Of a stretch of 64,000 nucleotides of DNA, positions 35,235-46,642 are shown one piece after another. Each line of letters begins with the position of its first letter. The stretch's first letter is position 1. Both the position numbers and the translations under genes were made by a program. Under the pieces are notes generated by a model. The model had not been told where the DNA came from. It did not search any database and saw only the letters and a list, made by a program, of their open reading frames with translations. Location of the stretch: assembly GCA_021851865.1 (NCBI GenBank), contig JAJZBU010000001.1:1-64000 (forward strand), read 5' to 3'. This DNA is from Pseudomonadota bacterium (GTDB taxonomy: Bacteria; Pseudomonadota; Gammaproteobacteria; Pseudomonadales; Moraxellaceae).

Positions 35235-35930
35235 ATGAAAATGTCGGAAGTGTCGATCTTGTCGCGACTGCTCCTGGGCGTCGCCATAGCGCTTTGGCCG
35301 GGGTTGGCGGTGCAAGCTGCGCCTGCGCCTGCGCCTGCGTCAACGCCTTTGGCCTCAAGCCAGTTGTCAGCGCAGGATTTTATGCAGCAGGTGACGACGC
35401 AATTGCTGCATCGCCTGGTGACTGAGCGCCCGGCCTATACCAAAGATCCGGCGCAACTCTTTCGCATCGTCGATGAGAACATCACCCCTTACGTCGACTA
35501 TCCGACCATAGCGCGCCGCGTCATGGGGCGCTTCTACCGTCAGGCCAGCGATGCGCAGCGGCAGAAGTTCGTCGCGCAATTCAAGGACAGTCTCATTCGC
35601 ACGTATGGCAATGGTCTCGCCTCCTACGATCATGAGCGCATCAGCGTCCTGCCGGCGCGGACGGCGACGGCCGCAAACGCGGCGACGGCGACGGTCGACA
35701 TGCTCATCACCATGAACTCCGGGCAGAATGTACCGGTGACCTATGAGTTGCAGCGGGCGGCCAATGGTGCGTGGATGTTGGAAAACGTCGTGCTCAATGG
35801 CATCAATCTTGGACTGACCTTCCGCAATCAGTTTGCCAGCGACGTCGAGCAATATCATAATAACCTCGATCAAGTCATCGCCCACTGGCTGCCGCACGCG
35901 CAGGCGGTGACGGCGGGTCAGCACTCATGA
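35235..35930 (+). CDS. mlaC: Mla periplasmic phospholipid carrier MlaC
   Basis: Soluble periplasmic carrier that shuttles phospholipid between the outer-membrane MlaA complex and MlaFEDB. The 231-residue precursor has a signal peptide (ILSRLLLGVAIALWPGLAVQA) and the Tol_Tol_Ttg2 domain with PYVDYPTIARRVMGRFYR and YELQRAANGAWMLENVVLNG. A Pro/Ala-rich stretch of five Ala-Pro units follows the signal. GGAGG precedes ATG 35235; an ATG two codons earlier lacks the spacing. It overlaps mlaB by 4 nt. Confidence 0.94.
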   Translation: MKMSEVSILSRLLLGVAIALWPGLAVQAAPAPAPASTPLASSQLSAQDFMQQVTTQLLHRLVTERPAYTKDPAQLFRIVDENITPYVDYPTIARRVMGRFYRQASDAQRQKFVAQFKDSLIRTYGNGLASYDHERISVLPARTATAANAATATVDMLITMNSGQNVPVTYELQRAANGAWMLENVVLNGINLGLTFRNQFASDVEQYHNNLDQVIAHWLPHAQAVTAGQHS

Positions 35931-36241
35931 GTGTGCAATGGCGCCAAGTTGGTGACCTGCTCACCCTGGATGGAGCCATCGATTTTGCCGATGCAGCGTC
36001 CGTGCGTGACGAGGGCTTGCGGCGATTGGCGGCCTTGCCAGCCGTCGCTATCGATGTGAGTGCCTTGACGCGGGTCGACTCCATCACCGTGGCCGTCCTG
36101 TTGGCGTGGTGGCGGGCGGCGCAGCGCATGGGCCGTCCCTGGCATCTGCAGGGCGCCAGCGAGCGTTTGCAGGCCATCGTCGGCGTTTCCGGATTGTCTT
36201 TTTTGTTCGTGCGCGATGCGGGGAATCGAAGTGACCAATGA
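35927..36241 (+). CDS. mlaB: STAS-domain protein MlaB
   Basis: Cytoplasmic STAS-domain subunit that stabilises and activates the MlaF ATPase. The 104 residues hold the STAS core: LLTLDGAIDFADAASVRDEG, then AIDVSALTRVDSITVAVLLAW with the conserved Asp-Ser of this domain. It overlaps mlaC by 4 nt and the BolA-like ibaG gene by 11 nt. Confidence 0.9.
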   Translation: MSVQWRQVGDLLTLDGAIDFADAASVRDEGLRRLAALPAVAIDVSALTRVDSITVAVLLAWWRAAQRMGRPWHLQGASERLQAIVGVSGLSFLFVRDAGNRSDQ

Positions 36242-36482
36242 TGAGATAAGCGCTCTCGTGCGCACGGGTTTTCCACAGGCCGACCCTCTGCGGGTGGAGG
36301 GTGACGGTCACAAGGTGGAGTTGACGGTGGTCAGCGCCGATTTCGAGGGGCAGCGCTCCTTGCAAAGGCAGCAGCGCGTCTACGCCTGCCTGCAACAGGC
36401 CATCGCCTCCGGGGCTATTCATGCCGTCAGCATGCGTGTTCTGACCCCGCAAGAGTGGCAAAAGATCAGCATGTTTGGTTGA
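36231..36482 (+). CDS. ibaG: BolA-family protein IbaG
   Basis: Small BolA-fold protein (83 residues) of the IbaG/YrbA group that sits between mlaB and murA in many gammaproteobacteria and works with monothiol glutaredoxins in iron-sulfur handling. It has HKVELTVVSADFEGQRSLQRQQ, a YACLQQAIASG helix and the conserved late AIHAVSMRVLTPQEW. GTG 36231 with GGGG 7 nt upstream fits the usual family N-terminus; an ATG at 36216 would add five residues. It is 3 nt from murA. A second BolA-like gene lies at 45.1 kb. Confidence 0.9.
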   Translation: MTNDEISALVRTGFPQADPLRVEGDGHKVELTVVSADFEGQRSLQRQQRVYACLQQAIASGAIHAVSMRVLTPQEWQKISMFG

Positions 36483-38383
<1,901 letters not shown>

Positions 38384-38384
38384 C

Positions 38385-39689
38385 ATGCCGCTGAACTGGC
38401 AACAGCTGCGCGCCGACGCCGGCGATTTTGCGGAACGACTCGATCGCCTGCTGCACCTGGATCTGGCCATCGGGGCCGAGATCGAGGCGCAGGTACGGCA
38501 GATCATCGCTGATGTGCGCCAGCGTGGCGATGCTGCTGTGCTCGAGTACACGCAGCGTTTCGACCGTCTGGCGGTAGACTCCTTGGCGGAATTGCAGGTC
38601 ACGCGCGAGCAGCAGCAAGCGGCGCTTTTGTCCTTGCCGGAGGCTGGGCGGGCTGCTTTGCATGAAGCGGCGGCGCGTATTCGACGCTATCACGAGCAGC
38701 AGCTGCAGCCCTCCTGGCGTATCGCGGACGCCGATGGTAGCTGGTTTGGGCAACAGGTGCGCGCTCTCGATTCAGTGGGCATCTATGTTCCCGGCGGCAA
38801 GGCTTGCTATCCCTCCTCGGTGCTGATGAATGCCATTCCGGCGCGGGTGGCGGGGGTTGGGCGCATCGTCATGTGCGTGCCGACGCCGGCCGGCGAGGTC
38901 AGTCCCTGGGTGTTGGCGGCGGCAGCCGTCGCTGACGTCGATCAGATCTTTCGTATCGGTGGCGCCCAAGCGGTGGCGGCGCTGGCCTATGGTAGCGAGA
39001 CGGTGCCTGCCGTCGACAAGATCGTCGGCCCGGGCAATATCTACGTCGCGACCGCCAAGCGCCAGGTCTTCGGTCAGGTCGGCATCGACATGATCGCCGG
39101 TCCCTCCGAGATTCTCGTCTATGCCGACCACAGCGCCGATCCGGAATGGGTGGCCATGGATCTGTTCTCACAAGCCGAGCATGATGAGCAGGCGCAGGTG
39201 ATCCTGGTCAGCGATGATGCCGCTATGCTCGCCGCCGTCGCTGCCGCTGCCGAGCGCCTCTGGCCGCAGATGGATCGCCGCGACATCATCGCAGCGGCGA
39301 TTCAGACGCGTGGCGCCATGATCCAGGTGAGCAGCCGTGAGCAGGCGCTGGCGGTGATCAATCGCGTCGCGCCTGAGCATCTCGAGCTCGCCTGCGACGG
39401 AGCCGAGGCGCTGTTGCCGGGCATTCGTCATGCCGGCGCCATCTTCATCGGCCATGTCGCCGCTGAGGCTCTCGGCGACTACTGTGCCGGTCCCAATCAT
39501 GTGCTGCCGACGCACGGTACGGCGCGTTTCTCATCGCCACTCGGCGTCTACGATTTTCAGAAGCGCAGCAGCCTGATCGCGCCCAGCGTCGAGGGCGGCC
39601 GACGGCTCGGCGCTTGCGCTGAGTTGCTGGCGCGCGCCGAGGGACTCGACGCGCACGCGCGCTCTGCCGCTTATCGCGCTCAGGGTTGA
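38385..39689 (+). CDS. hisD: Histidinol dehydrogenase
   Basis: Zn-dependent enzyme that oxidises histidinol to histidine in two steps. The 434 residues include [66 protein letters not shown] and the Zn-ligand region [13 protein letters not shown]. Its last 10 bases overlap the convergent protease gene. A hisC gene, which follows hisD in Pseudomonas, is absent here. Confidence 0.98.
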   Translation: MPLNWQQLRADAGDFAERLDRLLHLDLAIGAEIEAQVRQIIADVRQRGDAAVLEYTQRFDRLAVDSLAELQVTREQQQAALLSLPEAGRAALHEAAARIRRYHEQQLQPSWRIADADGSWFGQQVRALDSVGIYVPGGKACYPSSVLMNAIPARVAGVGRIVMCVPTPAGEVSPWVLAAAAVADVDQIFRIGGAQAVAALAYGSETVPAVDKIVGPGNIYVATAKRQVFGQVGIDMIAGPSEILVYADHSADPEWVAMDLFSQAEHDEQAQVILVSDDAAMLAAVAAAAERLWPQMDRRDIIAAAIQTRGAMIQVSSREQALAVINRVAPEHLELACDGAEALLPGIRHAGAIFIGHVAAEALGDYCAGPNHVLPTHGTARFSSPLGVYDFQKRSSLIAPSVEGGRRLGACAELLARAEGLDAHARSAAYRAQG

Positions 39690-40855
39690 GTGTTGTCCTG
39701 CACGGACTGCTGTTGCCGTGGTCTTTCACCGATGCGGACGCGGGCCTGCCAGGTCTGTTGATGTCGGTGCAAGGTGAACAGAGCGACGCTGCCGGGACGC
39801 AGTTCGGCGATACGGCGCATGGCGTCGCTGTCGCTGTGCAGGGCATGGCCATTGATGCTGATGAGTTGGTCGCCAGCTTGAATTCCCGCTTCGGCGGCCG
39901 GCCCTCCTTGCAGGACAGCGGCGACGACGACGGCCTGGGTCGCAGGTGTCGCCGCCGGCATCTCGTCGTTGGCCGGGGCGCTGAGCTCGATGCCGAGCCA
40001 GCCGCGGATGACCCGGCCATCCTTGATGATGTCGCTCATCACGTTCTTGGCCAAAGCGATGGGGATAGCAAAGCCGATGCCCATGCTGCCGCCGCTTTGC
40101 GAGTAGATGGCCGAGTTGATGCCGACGACGTTGCCATAGGCGTCGACCAGGGCGCCGCCGGAATTACCGGGATTGATGGCGGCATCGGTCTGGATGAAGT
40201 CCTCATAGGTGTTGATGCCGAGACCCTGGCGGCCGAGGGCCGAGACGATGCCCTGGGTAACCGACTGGCTGAAGCCGAAGGGGTTGCCGATGGCGAGGAC
40301 GACGTCACCGACTTGAACGGGCTGCTGAAGGCGCAGATTCGCCACCGGAAGATGGTCGAGGTGAATGCGCAGAACGGCGATGTCGGTGTCAGGGTCACTG
40401 CCGACGACGTCGGCGGCGACCTCACGGCCGTCGGCGAGGGCGATGGTGATCTTGTCGGCGCCATCGATGACGTGGTTGTTGGTGAGGAGGTAGCCGGCGG
40501 CGCTGACGATGACGCCGGAGCCGAGTCCATGGCGCTGTTCGGTGCGCGGTTGCAGCCGGAAGAAGTGGCTGAACAGCGGATCGGAGAAGAAAGGATTGGC
40601 CGGGGCGTGCAGGGTCTCACTGGTGTAGATATTGACCACGGCGGGCGCAGCGCGGCGCACGGCTTGGGCGTAAGAGACCGGTCCCATGCCGGCGGGTGGC
40701 GGCGGCAGGGTGACGTTCTGCACGGTGACGCTCGCCCCCGGTAGCCCTGGCAGATGTTCGGCGAGCGAACCCAGCCAGTCGCTGCGGTGCTTGTAAGCGC
40801 TGATGAGAACGATGAAGATCAGCGCTGTCAGTGCCAGATTGCGTAGTTTTTGCAT
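39680..40855 (-). CDS. DegS/AlgW-type site-1 serine protease
   Basis: Membrane-anchored periplasmic HtrA protease with one PDZ domain; DegS and AlgW start the sigma-E/AlgU envelope stress cascade by cutting the anti-sigma factor. The 391 residues have an N-terminal anchor ([20 protein letters not shown]), the catalytic triad in [21 protein letters not shown] and [12 protein letters not shown], and a single PDZ domain (about 280-375, [20 protein letters not shown]). One PDZ and an anchor argue for DegS/AlgW rather than DegP. Convergent to hisD, the same neighbour as algW in Pseudomonas. Confidence 0.9.
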   Translation of the reverse strand: MQKLRNLALTALIFIVLISAYKHRSDWLGSLAEHLPGLPGASVTVQNVTLPPPPAGMGPVSYAQAVRRAAPAVVNIYTSETLHAPANPFFSDPLFSHFFRLQPRTEQRHGLGSGVIVSAAGYLLTNNHVIDGADKITIALADGREVAADVVGSDPDTDIAVLRIHLDHLPVANLRLQQPVQVGDVVLAIGNPFGFSQSVTQGIVSALGRQGLGINTYEDFIQTDAAINPGNSGGALVDAYGNVVGINSAIYSQSGGSMGIGFAIPIALAKNVMSDIIKDGRVIRGWLGIELSAPANDEMPAATPATQAVVVAAVLQGGPAAEAGIQAGDQLISINGHALHSDSDAMRRIAELRPGSVALFTLHRHQQTWQARVRIGERPRQQQSVQDNTQP

Positions 40856-40924
40856 CGGTTAGCTCCATGCGGCACACGGTGTCGCCGAGATTATGGGGGC
40901 TTTGTGCTCGCGGACAAGGGGAAT

Positions 40925-41677
40925 ATGATGGCGAGTTTGCGTGAAATTCTGTTCAGCGTCGAGCAAGAACTGCAAGTCAAGCGTTGCCGCGACTATGCGC
41001 CCAATGGTTTGCAGGTCGAAGGGCGGGCTGAGGTCGGTAAGCTGGTCAGCGGGGTGACCGCGTCCTTGGAGTTCATCGATCGCGCTCTTGCCGTCGGCGC
41101 CGATGCTCTGCTCGTGCACCACGGCTATTTTTGGCGCGGCGAAGACGCTTGCATCACCGGTATGAAAAAGAAGCGGTTGCAGCGTCTGCTCAGCGCCGAC
41201 GTCTCCCTTCTCGCTTATCACCTGCCGCTTGATCTGCATGCGCGCCTGGGTAACAACCGTCAGCTCGCCGACCGCTTGGGTTGGTCCGTCGTCGCCGAAC
41301 TCGAAGGTGAGGGCATGACTGGTCTGCACGGTGAGGTGGCGACTTGCTCGGTGACGACCCTGGCGCAGCAGTTGCAGAGCGTTCTCGGTCATGTGCCGCA
41401 GGTGATCGCCGCCGGACCGGCACAGATCCGGCGTCTCGGCTGGTGCACCGGGGCGGCGCAGGATCTCATCGGCGCCGCCGCCGCCTTGCAGCTCGACGCC
41501 TACATCAGTGGTGAGATCAGTGAGCGCACGGTGCATGAGGCGCGCGAACTTGGCATCCACTATCTGGCGATCGGCCATCACGCCAGCGAGCGCTATGGTG
41601 TGCAGGCTCTCGGTGAGTGGCTGGCGGCGCGACACGGCATCGAGCATCAGTTCATCGATTGCCCAGTGCCGGTCTGA
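40925..41677 (+). CDS. Nif3-like dinuclear metal protein (YbgI family)
   Basis: Member of the NIF3/GTP cyclohydrolase I type 2 family, a toroidal hexamer with a two-metal site; the physiological role is unsettled. The 250 residues show the metal ligands in ALLVHHGYFWRGED, YHLPLDLHARLGNN and the late IGHHASERYGV. The N-terminus NGLQVEGRAEVGKLVSGV is typical. Either of two adjacent ATGs (40925, 40928) may be used. It is divergent from the protease gene and ends 3 nt from the convergent zapG. Confidence 0.92.
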   Translation: MMASLREILFSVEQELQVKRCRDYAPNGLQVEGRAEVGKLVSGVTASLEFIDRALAVGADALLVHHGYFWRGEDACITGMKKKRLQRLLSADVSLLAYHLPLDLHARLGNNRQLADRLGWSVVAELEGEGMTGLHGEVATCSVTTLAQQLQSVLGHVPQVIAAGPAQIRRLGWCTGAAQDLIGAAAALQLDAYISGEISERTVHEARELGIHYLAIGHHASERYGVQALGEWLAARHGIEHQFIDCPVPV

Positions 41678-41680
41678 GCG

Positions 41681-42124
41681 CTATTTCAGACCGAACTCGT
41701 CATCGAGGGTGCCGGGTTCGTTGGCGACCTTGTCGGCATAGTCGCGTGGTGGCGCCATCTGCGCTAGGTAGTGTGGGTCGACGGCCTGGTCGGGAGAGTG
41801 CAGCAAGGTCGTCTGTCCAAGGGGGATGAAAGCTTTGCTGGGATTGTCCTGGTGATGCCGACGGGTATCGCTGCACAGGCTGTCGGCGCCGACCTGCAGG
41901 TGCTCATGCAGTTGGCGGTATTGTTGTGTCAGGCCGTTGACCAGCTGGGCGCTGGCGGAAAAGTGCTCGGTGACGCGTTCCTGGTAACGGTCGTATTTGG
42001 TCTGCAAGGAGGCGAGCAGACCCTCGAGTTCCTGGATACGCGGGTCGTGATTGTGTCGGCGCGCGAGCAGGTAACCGAAAAGCGCACCGACGCCGAGCGA
42101 CAGAATACCCCCCCACCAAGACAT
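41681..42124 (-). CDS. zapG: ZapG/YhcB family cell-envelope protein (DUF1043)
   Basis: A 147-residue protein with one N-terminal membrane helix (WWGGILSLGVGALFGYLLARR) followed by a cytoplasmic coiled coil (IQELEGLLASLQTKYDRYQE). This is the DUF1043 layout of YhcB/ZapG, which links envelope synthesis with cell division in E. coli. The tail includes the short hydrophilic conserved end (PRDYADKVANEPGTLDDEF). In many relatives it is also adjacent to the DegS locus or zapE, as here. Confidence 0.88.
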   Translation of the reverse strand: MSWWGGILSLGVGALFGYLLARRHNHDPRIQELEGLLASLQTKYDRYQERVTEHFSASAQLVNGLTQQYRQLHEHLQVGADSLCSDTRRHHQDNPSKAFIPLGQTTLLHSPDQAVDPHYLAQMAPPRDYADKVANEPGTLDDEFGLK

Positions 42125-42201
42125 AGACACCCCCGTAGCATGATCTCGGCCAAGTCTATACCATCCAGGCCCGGGGCGATCAGCACAGATGGGGAAATAT
42201 C

Positions 42202-42870
42202 GTGGAAATTTCGCAAGCAAAAGCGCTGGAGACGGTGACGGTCATCGCTGGACCGGCGGGTGATCTCGAGTTGGCCATCCATGTCGGGCTGGATCCTATC
42301 GGCAGTTTGATCGTCTGTCACCCGCACCCGCTCGGTGGTGGCAGCATGAACAACAAGGTCGTCACTTCCTTGCTGCGTGCGGCGCAGGAGCAGGGGCTGG
42401 CGACGGTACGCTTCAATTTTCGTGGTGTCGGCGCCAGCCAGGGACAGCATGATCATGGACGCGGCGAGCAAGACGACATGCGCTGCGTGCTGGCGCACGT
42501 GCAGTCGCTGGGTTTTCCACCGCGTTTGCTGCTCGCCGGGTTTTCCTTCGGCAGTTTCATCGCGGCCTCCGTCGCCGCGACGGCGCTGGCGCCGTGGCAG
42601 TTGCAGGGCTTGCTTCTGGTAGCGCCCCCTGTCCATAATTACCCTTTTGCCACGCTCTCCCTGTCGACCCCGACCTGGGTCTTGCAGGGTGATGGCGATG
42701 AATTGGTCGCTGTCGACGAGGTGCGTGCCTGGGTGGCGCAGACCCCGGCCGTGCGTCGCCTCGATATTGTCACCGCCTGCGGGCACTTTTTTCATGGGCA
42801 TTTGGAACGGGTCCGTGCTTTTATGACGGCGGCCGTGCAGGAGATGAATCGGGGTGGGGACGCTAGTTGA
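42202..42870 (+). CDS. Alpha/beta hydrolase (COG2945-like)
   Basis: A 222-residue alpha/beta-fold hydrolase. It has the family segment LIVCHPHPLGGGSMNNKVV, FNFRGVGASQGQHDHG, the nucleophile elbow AGFSFGSFIA (Ser catalytic) and a late catalytic His in CGHFFHGHL; the acid is probably Asp in LQGDGDELV. Substrate is unknown. The start codon is GTG with GGGGA upstream. Its end overlaps the start of zapE by 17 nt, so the two are translated from one message. Confidence 0.85.
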   Translation: MEISQAKALETVTVIAGPAGDLELAIHVGLDPIGSLIVCHPHPLGGGSMNNKVVTSLLRAAQEQGLATVRFNFRGVGASQGQHDHGRGEQDDMRCVLAHVQSLGFPPRLLLAGFSFGSFIAASVAATALAPWQLQGLLLVAPPVHNYPFATLSLSTPTWVLQGDGDELVAVDEVRAWVAQTPAVRRLDIVTACGHFFHGHLERVRAFMTAAVQEMNRGGDAS

Positions 42871-43945
42871 GCGCTATGAACGGGATCTGGCGGCGGGTTT
42901 TGTCGCCGATCCAGCCCAAAGACAGGCTTTGCAAGCCTTAGAAGAACTGCGCACCGATCTCGTGCGGCGCTATGAAGAAGCGCAAATGCGCGGCGTCTTC
43001 CATCGCTTTGCGCGCACCCGGCGTCTGCGATCGGTGCAAGGCCTCTATGTTTGGGGGGGCGTCGGGCGCGGCAAGACCTATCTGATGGACTTGTTCTACG
43101 AGAGTCTGCCTTTTCGCCGCAAGATGCGCAGCCATTTCAATCGCTTTATGCAGCGCGTGCACCTGGAGTTGCGGCAGTTGCCAGGTGAGGCCAATCCCCT
43201 TGAGAAGGTCGCTGACCGCATCGCCCAGGAGGCGGTGGTCATCTGTTTCGACGAGTTTTTTGTCGACGACATCACCGACGCCATGCTTTTGGGGCTGCTG
43301 TTCAAGGCTTTGTTCGCGCGTGGCGTCGCTCTCGTGGCGACCTCGAACATCCAGCCTGATCGGCTCTACGAGCGTGGTCTGCAAAGAGAGAGATTCTTGC
43401 CGGCGATTGCCATGCTCAAGGAGCATTGCCGGGTGCTGCACGTCGATGCTGGCACCGACTATCGCCTCCAGCATGGCGACATCCTGCAGCCTTTTTGTCT
43501 GGCGCACGATCAGCAGGCGCAGGACTTTCTCGCCTGTGCCTGGCAGTCCATCACCGGTCTTGCGGCGCAGGAGCAGACCCTCGAGGTGCTTGGGCGGCCG
43601 CTGCCGGTGCACGCCGCCTGCGAACGCGCCTTGTGGGTCGATTTTCATACCTTGTGTCTGCAGATGCGCAGTCAAAACGACTACATCGAACTGGCGCGGG
43701 TTTACCCGCGCGTCCTCCTGCAAGGCGTCCCCATCCTCACCGCTGATCTCGATGACGGCATGCGTCGTTTCATCCATCTCGTCGATGAGTTTTACGACCG
43801 CCGCGTCAAGCTCCTGATGACCATGGCGGCGCCGCTCGCCGGGCTCTATGTCGGCGAACGCTTGGCTTTTGAGTTCAGACGCACCCTCAGTCGCCTGACC
43901 GAGATGCAGTCGCGCGATTATCTCGAGCTCGCGCACCGCCCTTGA
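42854..43945 (+). CDS. zapE: Cell division ATPase ZapE
   Basis: AFG1-family ATPase that associates with the divisome and destabilises FtsZ bundles under oxygen limitation or at high temperature. The 363 residues contain GVGRGKTYLMDLFYESLP (Walker A), VVICFDEFFVDDITDAML (Walker B) and FLPAIAMLKEHCRVLHVDAG. The start codon is a GTG at 42854 inside the hydrolase gene; no ATG fits better. Convergent with the aldo-keto reductase gene after 36 nt. Confidence 0.93.
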   Translation: MGTLVERYERDLAAGFVADPAQRQALQALEELRTDLVRRYEEAQMRGVFHRFARTRRLRSVQGLYVWGGVGRGKTYLMDLFYESLPFRRKMRSHFNRFMQRVHLELRQLPGEANPLEKVADRIAQEAVVICFDEFFVDDITDAMLLGLLFKALFARGVALVATSNIQPDRLYERGLQRERFLPAIAMLKEHCRVLHVDAGTDYRLQHGDILQPFCLAHDQQAQDFLACAWQSITGLAAQEQTLEVLGRPLPVHAACERALWVDFHTLCLQMRSQNDYIELARVYPRVLLQGVPILTADLDDGMRRFIHLVDEFYDRRVKLLMTMAAPLAGLYVGERLAFEFRRTLSRLTEMQSRDYLELAHRP

Positions 43946-43981
43946 GGCGGTGCCGATCTGACCGCTGAGGCCGCTGACCGC

Positions 43982-45025
43982 TTAGGGCGCTGGGTTGGGT
44001 TGTATCTGGTGCTGTGCTTCGATGCCGGCGAGGACGTCAGCGCTGAGCTCGACGCGCACACTCTCGAGGTTTTCCTGCAATTGTGCGAGGGTGGTGGCGC
44101 CGATGATGGTGCTGGTGACGAAGCCACGACTGCGCACAAAGGCGAGGGCCATCTGGGCGGGGGAGAGGCCGTGCACCCGCGCCAGGGCGATGTAGCGATC
44201 GGCAGCGGCGCGCGCCTGTGGACTGTTGTAGCGGGTGAAGTCGGGGAACAGGGTCAGACGTCCCGTCGCTGGTGTGGCGCCGTCGGCGTATTTGCCGCTG
44301 AGCAGTCCAAAAGCCAGGGGAGAATAGGCGAGGAGGCCGACCTGCTCGCGCTGAGCCACCTCCGCCAATCCGACCTCGAAGCTGCGGTTGAGCAGAGAGT
44401 AAGGGTTCTGGATGCTCACGGGGCGCGCCGCAGCGCTCGTTTCGGCGGCGCGCAAAAACTGCATCACGCCCCAGGGGGTTTCATTGGACAGGCCGTAGTG
44501 ACGAATTTTGCCGGTCTTGCGCAAGTCCTCGAGCACGGCCAGGGTCTCGGCGATGGGAATGGTGTCCGTCTGCGGCACGTGTTCATAGCCGAGCTTGCCG
44601 AAGTAGTTGGTGGCGCGGTCCGGCCAATGCAGCTGGTAGAGGTCGAGATAATCGGTGCGCAGGCGGCGCAGGCTCGCCTCGATGGCGCTTTCGATATTGC
44701 GGCGATCGAGGCGGTTGGTGCCATCGCGCACGTAGTGCATTCTCGCCGCCGGGCCACAGACCTTGCTGGCGAGAACGATGTTTTGGCGTTGTCCGGGGCG
44801 TTCGGACAGCCAGCGTCCGATGATGCTTTCGCTACTGCCGAAGGTGTCAGGGCGCGGCGGCACGGCGTACATCTCCGCCGTGTCGATGAAGTTGACGCCG
44901 GCGGCGAGGGCGTGATCGAGCTGGGCGTAGGCTTCGGCAGCACTGTTCTGCTTGCCGTAGGTCATGGTGCCGAGGCAGATTTCACTGACCTCGAGATCGG
45001 TATGGCCGAGACGATGATGGCGCAT
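43982..45025 (-). CDS. Tas-like aldo-keto reductase
   Basis: NADPH-dependent TIM-barrel oxidoreductase of 347 residues, closest in layout to E. coli Tas. The catalytic tetrad is visible: Asp in GVNFIDTAEMY with Tyr four residues later, Lys in IVLASKVCGP and His in DLYQLHWPDR. The NADP site includes IIGATTLAQLQENLES. The in vivo substrate is unknown. It is monocistronic and divergent from the bolA gene. Confidence 0.93.
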   Translation of the reverse strand: MRHHRLGHTDLEVSEICLGTMTYGKQNSAAEAYAQLDHALAAGVNFIDTAEMYAVPPRPDTFGSSESIIGRWLSERPGQRQNIVLASKVCGPAARMHYVRDGTNRLDRRNIESAIEASLRRLRTDYLDLYQLHWPDRATNYFGKLGYEHVPQTDTIPIAETLAVLEDLRKTGKIRHYGLSNETPWGVMQFLRAAETSAAARPVSIQNPYSLLNRSFEVGLAEVAQREQVGLLAYSPLAFGLLSGKYADGATPATGRLTLFPDFTRYNSPQARAAADRYIALARVHGLSPAQMALAFVRSRGFVTSTIIGATTLAQLQENLESVRVELSADVLAGIEAQHQIQPNPAP

Positions 45026-45123
45026 GCTGCACTCCTGAAACCGGCGAGGCTGACATCCTAGCAGTCTGCAGCGATAGCGGCCAGTGTGCTAGGATGGGCT
45101 TCTTCAGGACGGAGATGAAACTC

Positions 45124-45450
45124 ATGTCGGTATGTGAGCGACTGCGATCCCTGCTAACGGCGGGCCTTTCAATCCAGCATCTGCAGGTCAGTGATGAAAG
45201 CCATGCCCATGGTCGCGGGCATTCGTTGGAGTCGCATTTCAAGGTGGTGCTGGTGTCGCCGGACTTCATCGGTCTGTCGCGCGTACAACGCCATCGCTGC
45301 GTCTATGCCCTGCTAGAGGCGCCTCTGCAGGAAGGCGTGCATGCTCTGGCGCTGCACCTTTTCAGCCCGCAGGAGTGGCAGGAGAGTCAGGACCTGCCGG
45401 GCTCGCCGGTTTGCCGCGGCGGTTCGCGGCAGACGGCTGACGAGTCTTGA
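45124..45450 (+). CDS. bolA: BolA family protein
   Basis: A second BolA-fold protein, 108 residues. It shows the classic BolA segment VSDESHAHGRGHSLESHFKV, including the His that binds iron-sulfur clusters together with glutaredoxin, then SRVQRHRCVYALL and ALALHLFSPQEW. BolA proteins affect morphology and stress responses. GGAG precedes ATG 45124; an in-frame ATG at 45115 is less well placed. Its last 89 bases overlap the convergent HIT gene. Confidence 0.9.
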   Translation: MSVCERLRSLLTAGLSIQHLQVSDESHAHGRGHSLESHFKVVLVSPDFIGLSRVQRHRCVYALLEAPLQEGVHALALHLFSPQEWQESQDLPGSPVCRGGSRQTADES

Positions 45451-45892
45451 GCGCGGGGCGCCAGTGCATCTTCAAACGTGGGTCCAGGCTCGCGCAGAGC
45501 AGTTCTCGCAAGCGCGGTAGCAGGGCGTCGAGATAGGCCGCGGTATAGGGCACGGCGTCATCGCGACCAAAGACCGCCGCCGGCCAGGCGACGTCGTTGA
45601 CGTAGCGGGCGATGTGGTGGACGTGCAGTTGTGCGACGACGTTGCCAAGCGCGGCGATGTTGATCTTGTCGGCTTCCAAACCTTGTTGCAGCTGGCGCGC
45701 GACGAAGGCCGATTCGCGCCATAGCTGGGGCAGGTCGTTCTCATCGAGCTCGTGGATCTCGCGCAGATGCGGACGCTCCGGAACCAGGACCAGCCAGGGA
45801 TAATGAGCGTCGTTCATCAGCAGGACGCGGCACAGCGGCAGCCGTCCCAACATCATGGTGTCGTTTTGCAGTCGCGGGTGCAGCTTGAACAT
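45362..45892 (-). CDS. HIT-family protein
   Basis: A 176-residue histidine-triad protein; such proteins are nucleotide hydrolases or transferases. The triad segment reads VVAQLHVHHIARY and the N-terminal half has LLMNDAHYPWLVLVPERP, the layout of the HIT group common in Pseudomonas. The C-terminal 40 residues are Pro/Ala/Arg-rich and coincide with the region overlapping bolA on the other strand, so the tail may be poorly constrained. A longer open frame upstream of 45892 looks non-coding. It follows the nucleotidase gene start-to-end on the minus strand. Confidence 0.87.
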   Translation of the reverse strand: MFKLHPRLQNDTMMLGRLPLCRVLLMNDAHYPWLVLVPERPHLREIHELDENDLPQLWRESAFVARQLQQGLEADKINIAALGNVVAQLHVHHIARYVNDVAWPAAVFGRDDAVPYTAAYLDALLPRLRELLCASLDPRLKMHWRPALKTRQPSAANRRGKPASPAGPDSPATPAG

Positions 45893-45941
45893 GGGTTCGT
45901 CCTGAGCATCAGGCCAGCGTGCGGCAGCCGCGGCGCCGGCA

Positions 45942-46517
45942 TCATAGCACAAGTGGCGCGGGCGGCGAGGCCTCGCTGAGCAGAACGAGCAGGCGGGTGA
46001 AGCCCGCTGCCGTCCAGTCGATACGGGGGGCTTCGATGTGACGGTTATAGGCTTGATCGTAGAGGATATGCCGCCAGGTGGGTGGGTAGAGACCCGCAAT
46101 GCCGGGGCGGTCATCGATCAGCCAGTCGCCGCGGATCAGGGTCTTGTCGGCGCTGACCAGGGTGCGTCGACGCAGGTCCTGACCGAAGTGGTGGTCGATC
46201 CAGTCCAATTTCTCGCACAAAAGCGCAGGCGATGTGCCGGTGTCGCTCGTGCAGATCCAGACCTCGTCACCGCGCGCGCGCAGGGCGGCGACGGCCGCTT
46301 GCGCGCCGGGCATCATCGGCAACTGGCGATAGAAGCCGGGCGTCTGGAGAAGCGCGGCGACCTCCGCACCTTGTGCTTGTGGGTAGTCGTCTTGGATATA
46401 AAAATGGCGGCGCTGCGCCGCTGCCAGGGCGGGCCGACCAGTGCGCGCCAGCCATGCTTGTGCAAAGCCGCTATCGAAGTCGGCGAGAACGCCATCCTGG
46501 TCGATGAGAATGAGCAT
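45942..46517 (-). CDS. 5'(3')-deoxyribonucleotidase-like HAD phosphatase
   Basis: A 191-residue HAD phosphatase of the NT5C type, which dephosphorylates deoxynucleoside monophosphates. The catalytic motif is [16 protein letters not shown] (DxDGVLADF is the family mark), motif II is [12 protein letters not shown], and the Mg-binding motif is [15 protein letters not shown]. Immediately upstream of the HIT gene on the same strand with a 49-nt gap, so a nucleotide-salvage pair is plausible. Divergent from rpsP. Confidence 0.87.
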   Translation of the reverse strand: MLILIDQDGVLADFDSGFAQAWLARTGRPALAAAQRRHFYIQDDYPQAQGAEVAALLQTPGFYRQLPMMPGAQAAVAALRARGDEVWICTSDTGTSPALLCEKLDWIDHHFGQDLRRRTLVSADKTLIRGDWLIDDRPGIAGLYPPTWRHILYDQAYNRHIEAPRIDWTAAGFTRLLVLLSEASPPAPLVL

Positions 46518-46603
46518 CGTCGAGCCTCTCCCCGCATCATCGGCGTGTGCATGACCTGGTCACGGAGTATTGTAATTCATCATGGCGCCCGGGGGCATGG
46601 GGC

Positions 46604-46632
46604 TTCCTTATCTGGCGTCCTTGCTGTATTAT
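46604..46632 (+). promoter_or_regulatory. Candidate promoter of the rpsP operon
   Basis: TTCCTT (46604-46609), 17-nt spacer, TATTAT (46627-46632), with a TG two bases before the -10. The resulting leader would be about 75 nt and contains two nested stems. Confidence 0.4.
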
Positions 46633-46642
46633 TCCTGCCCTT

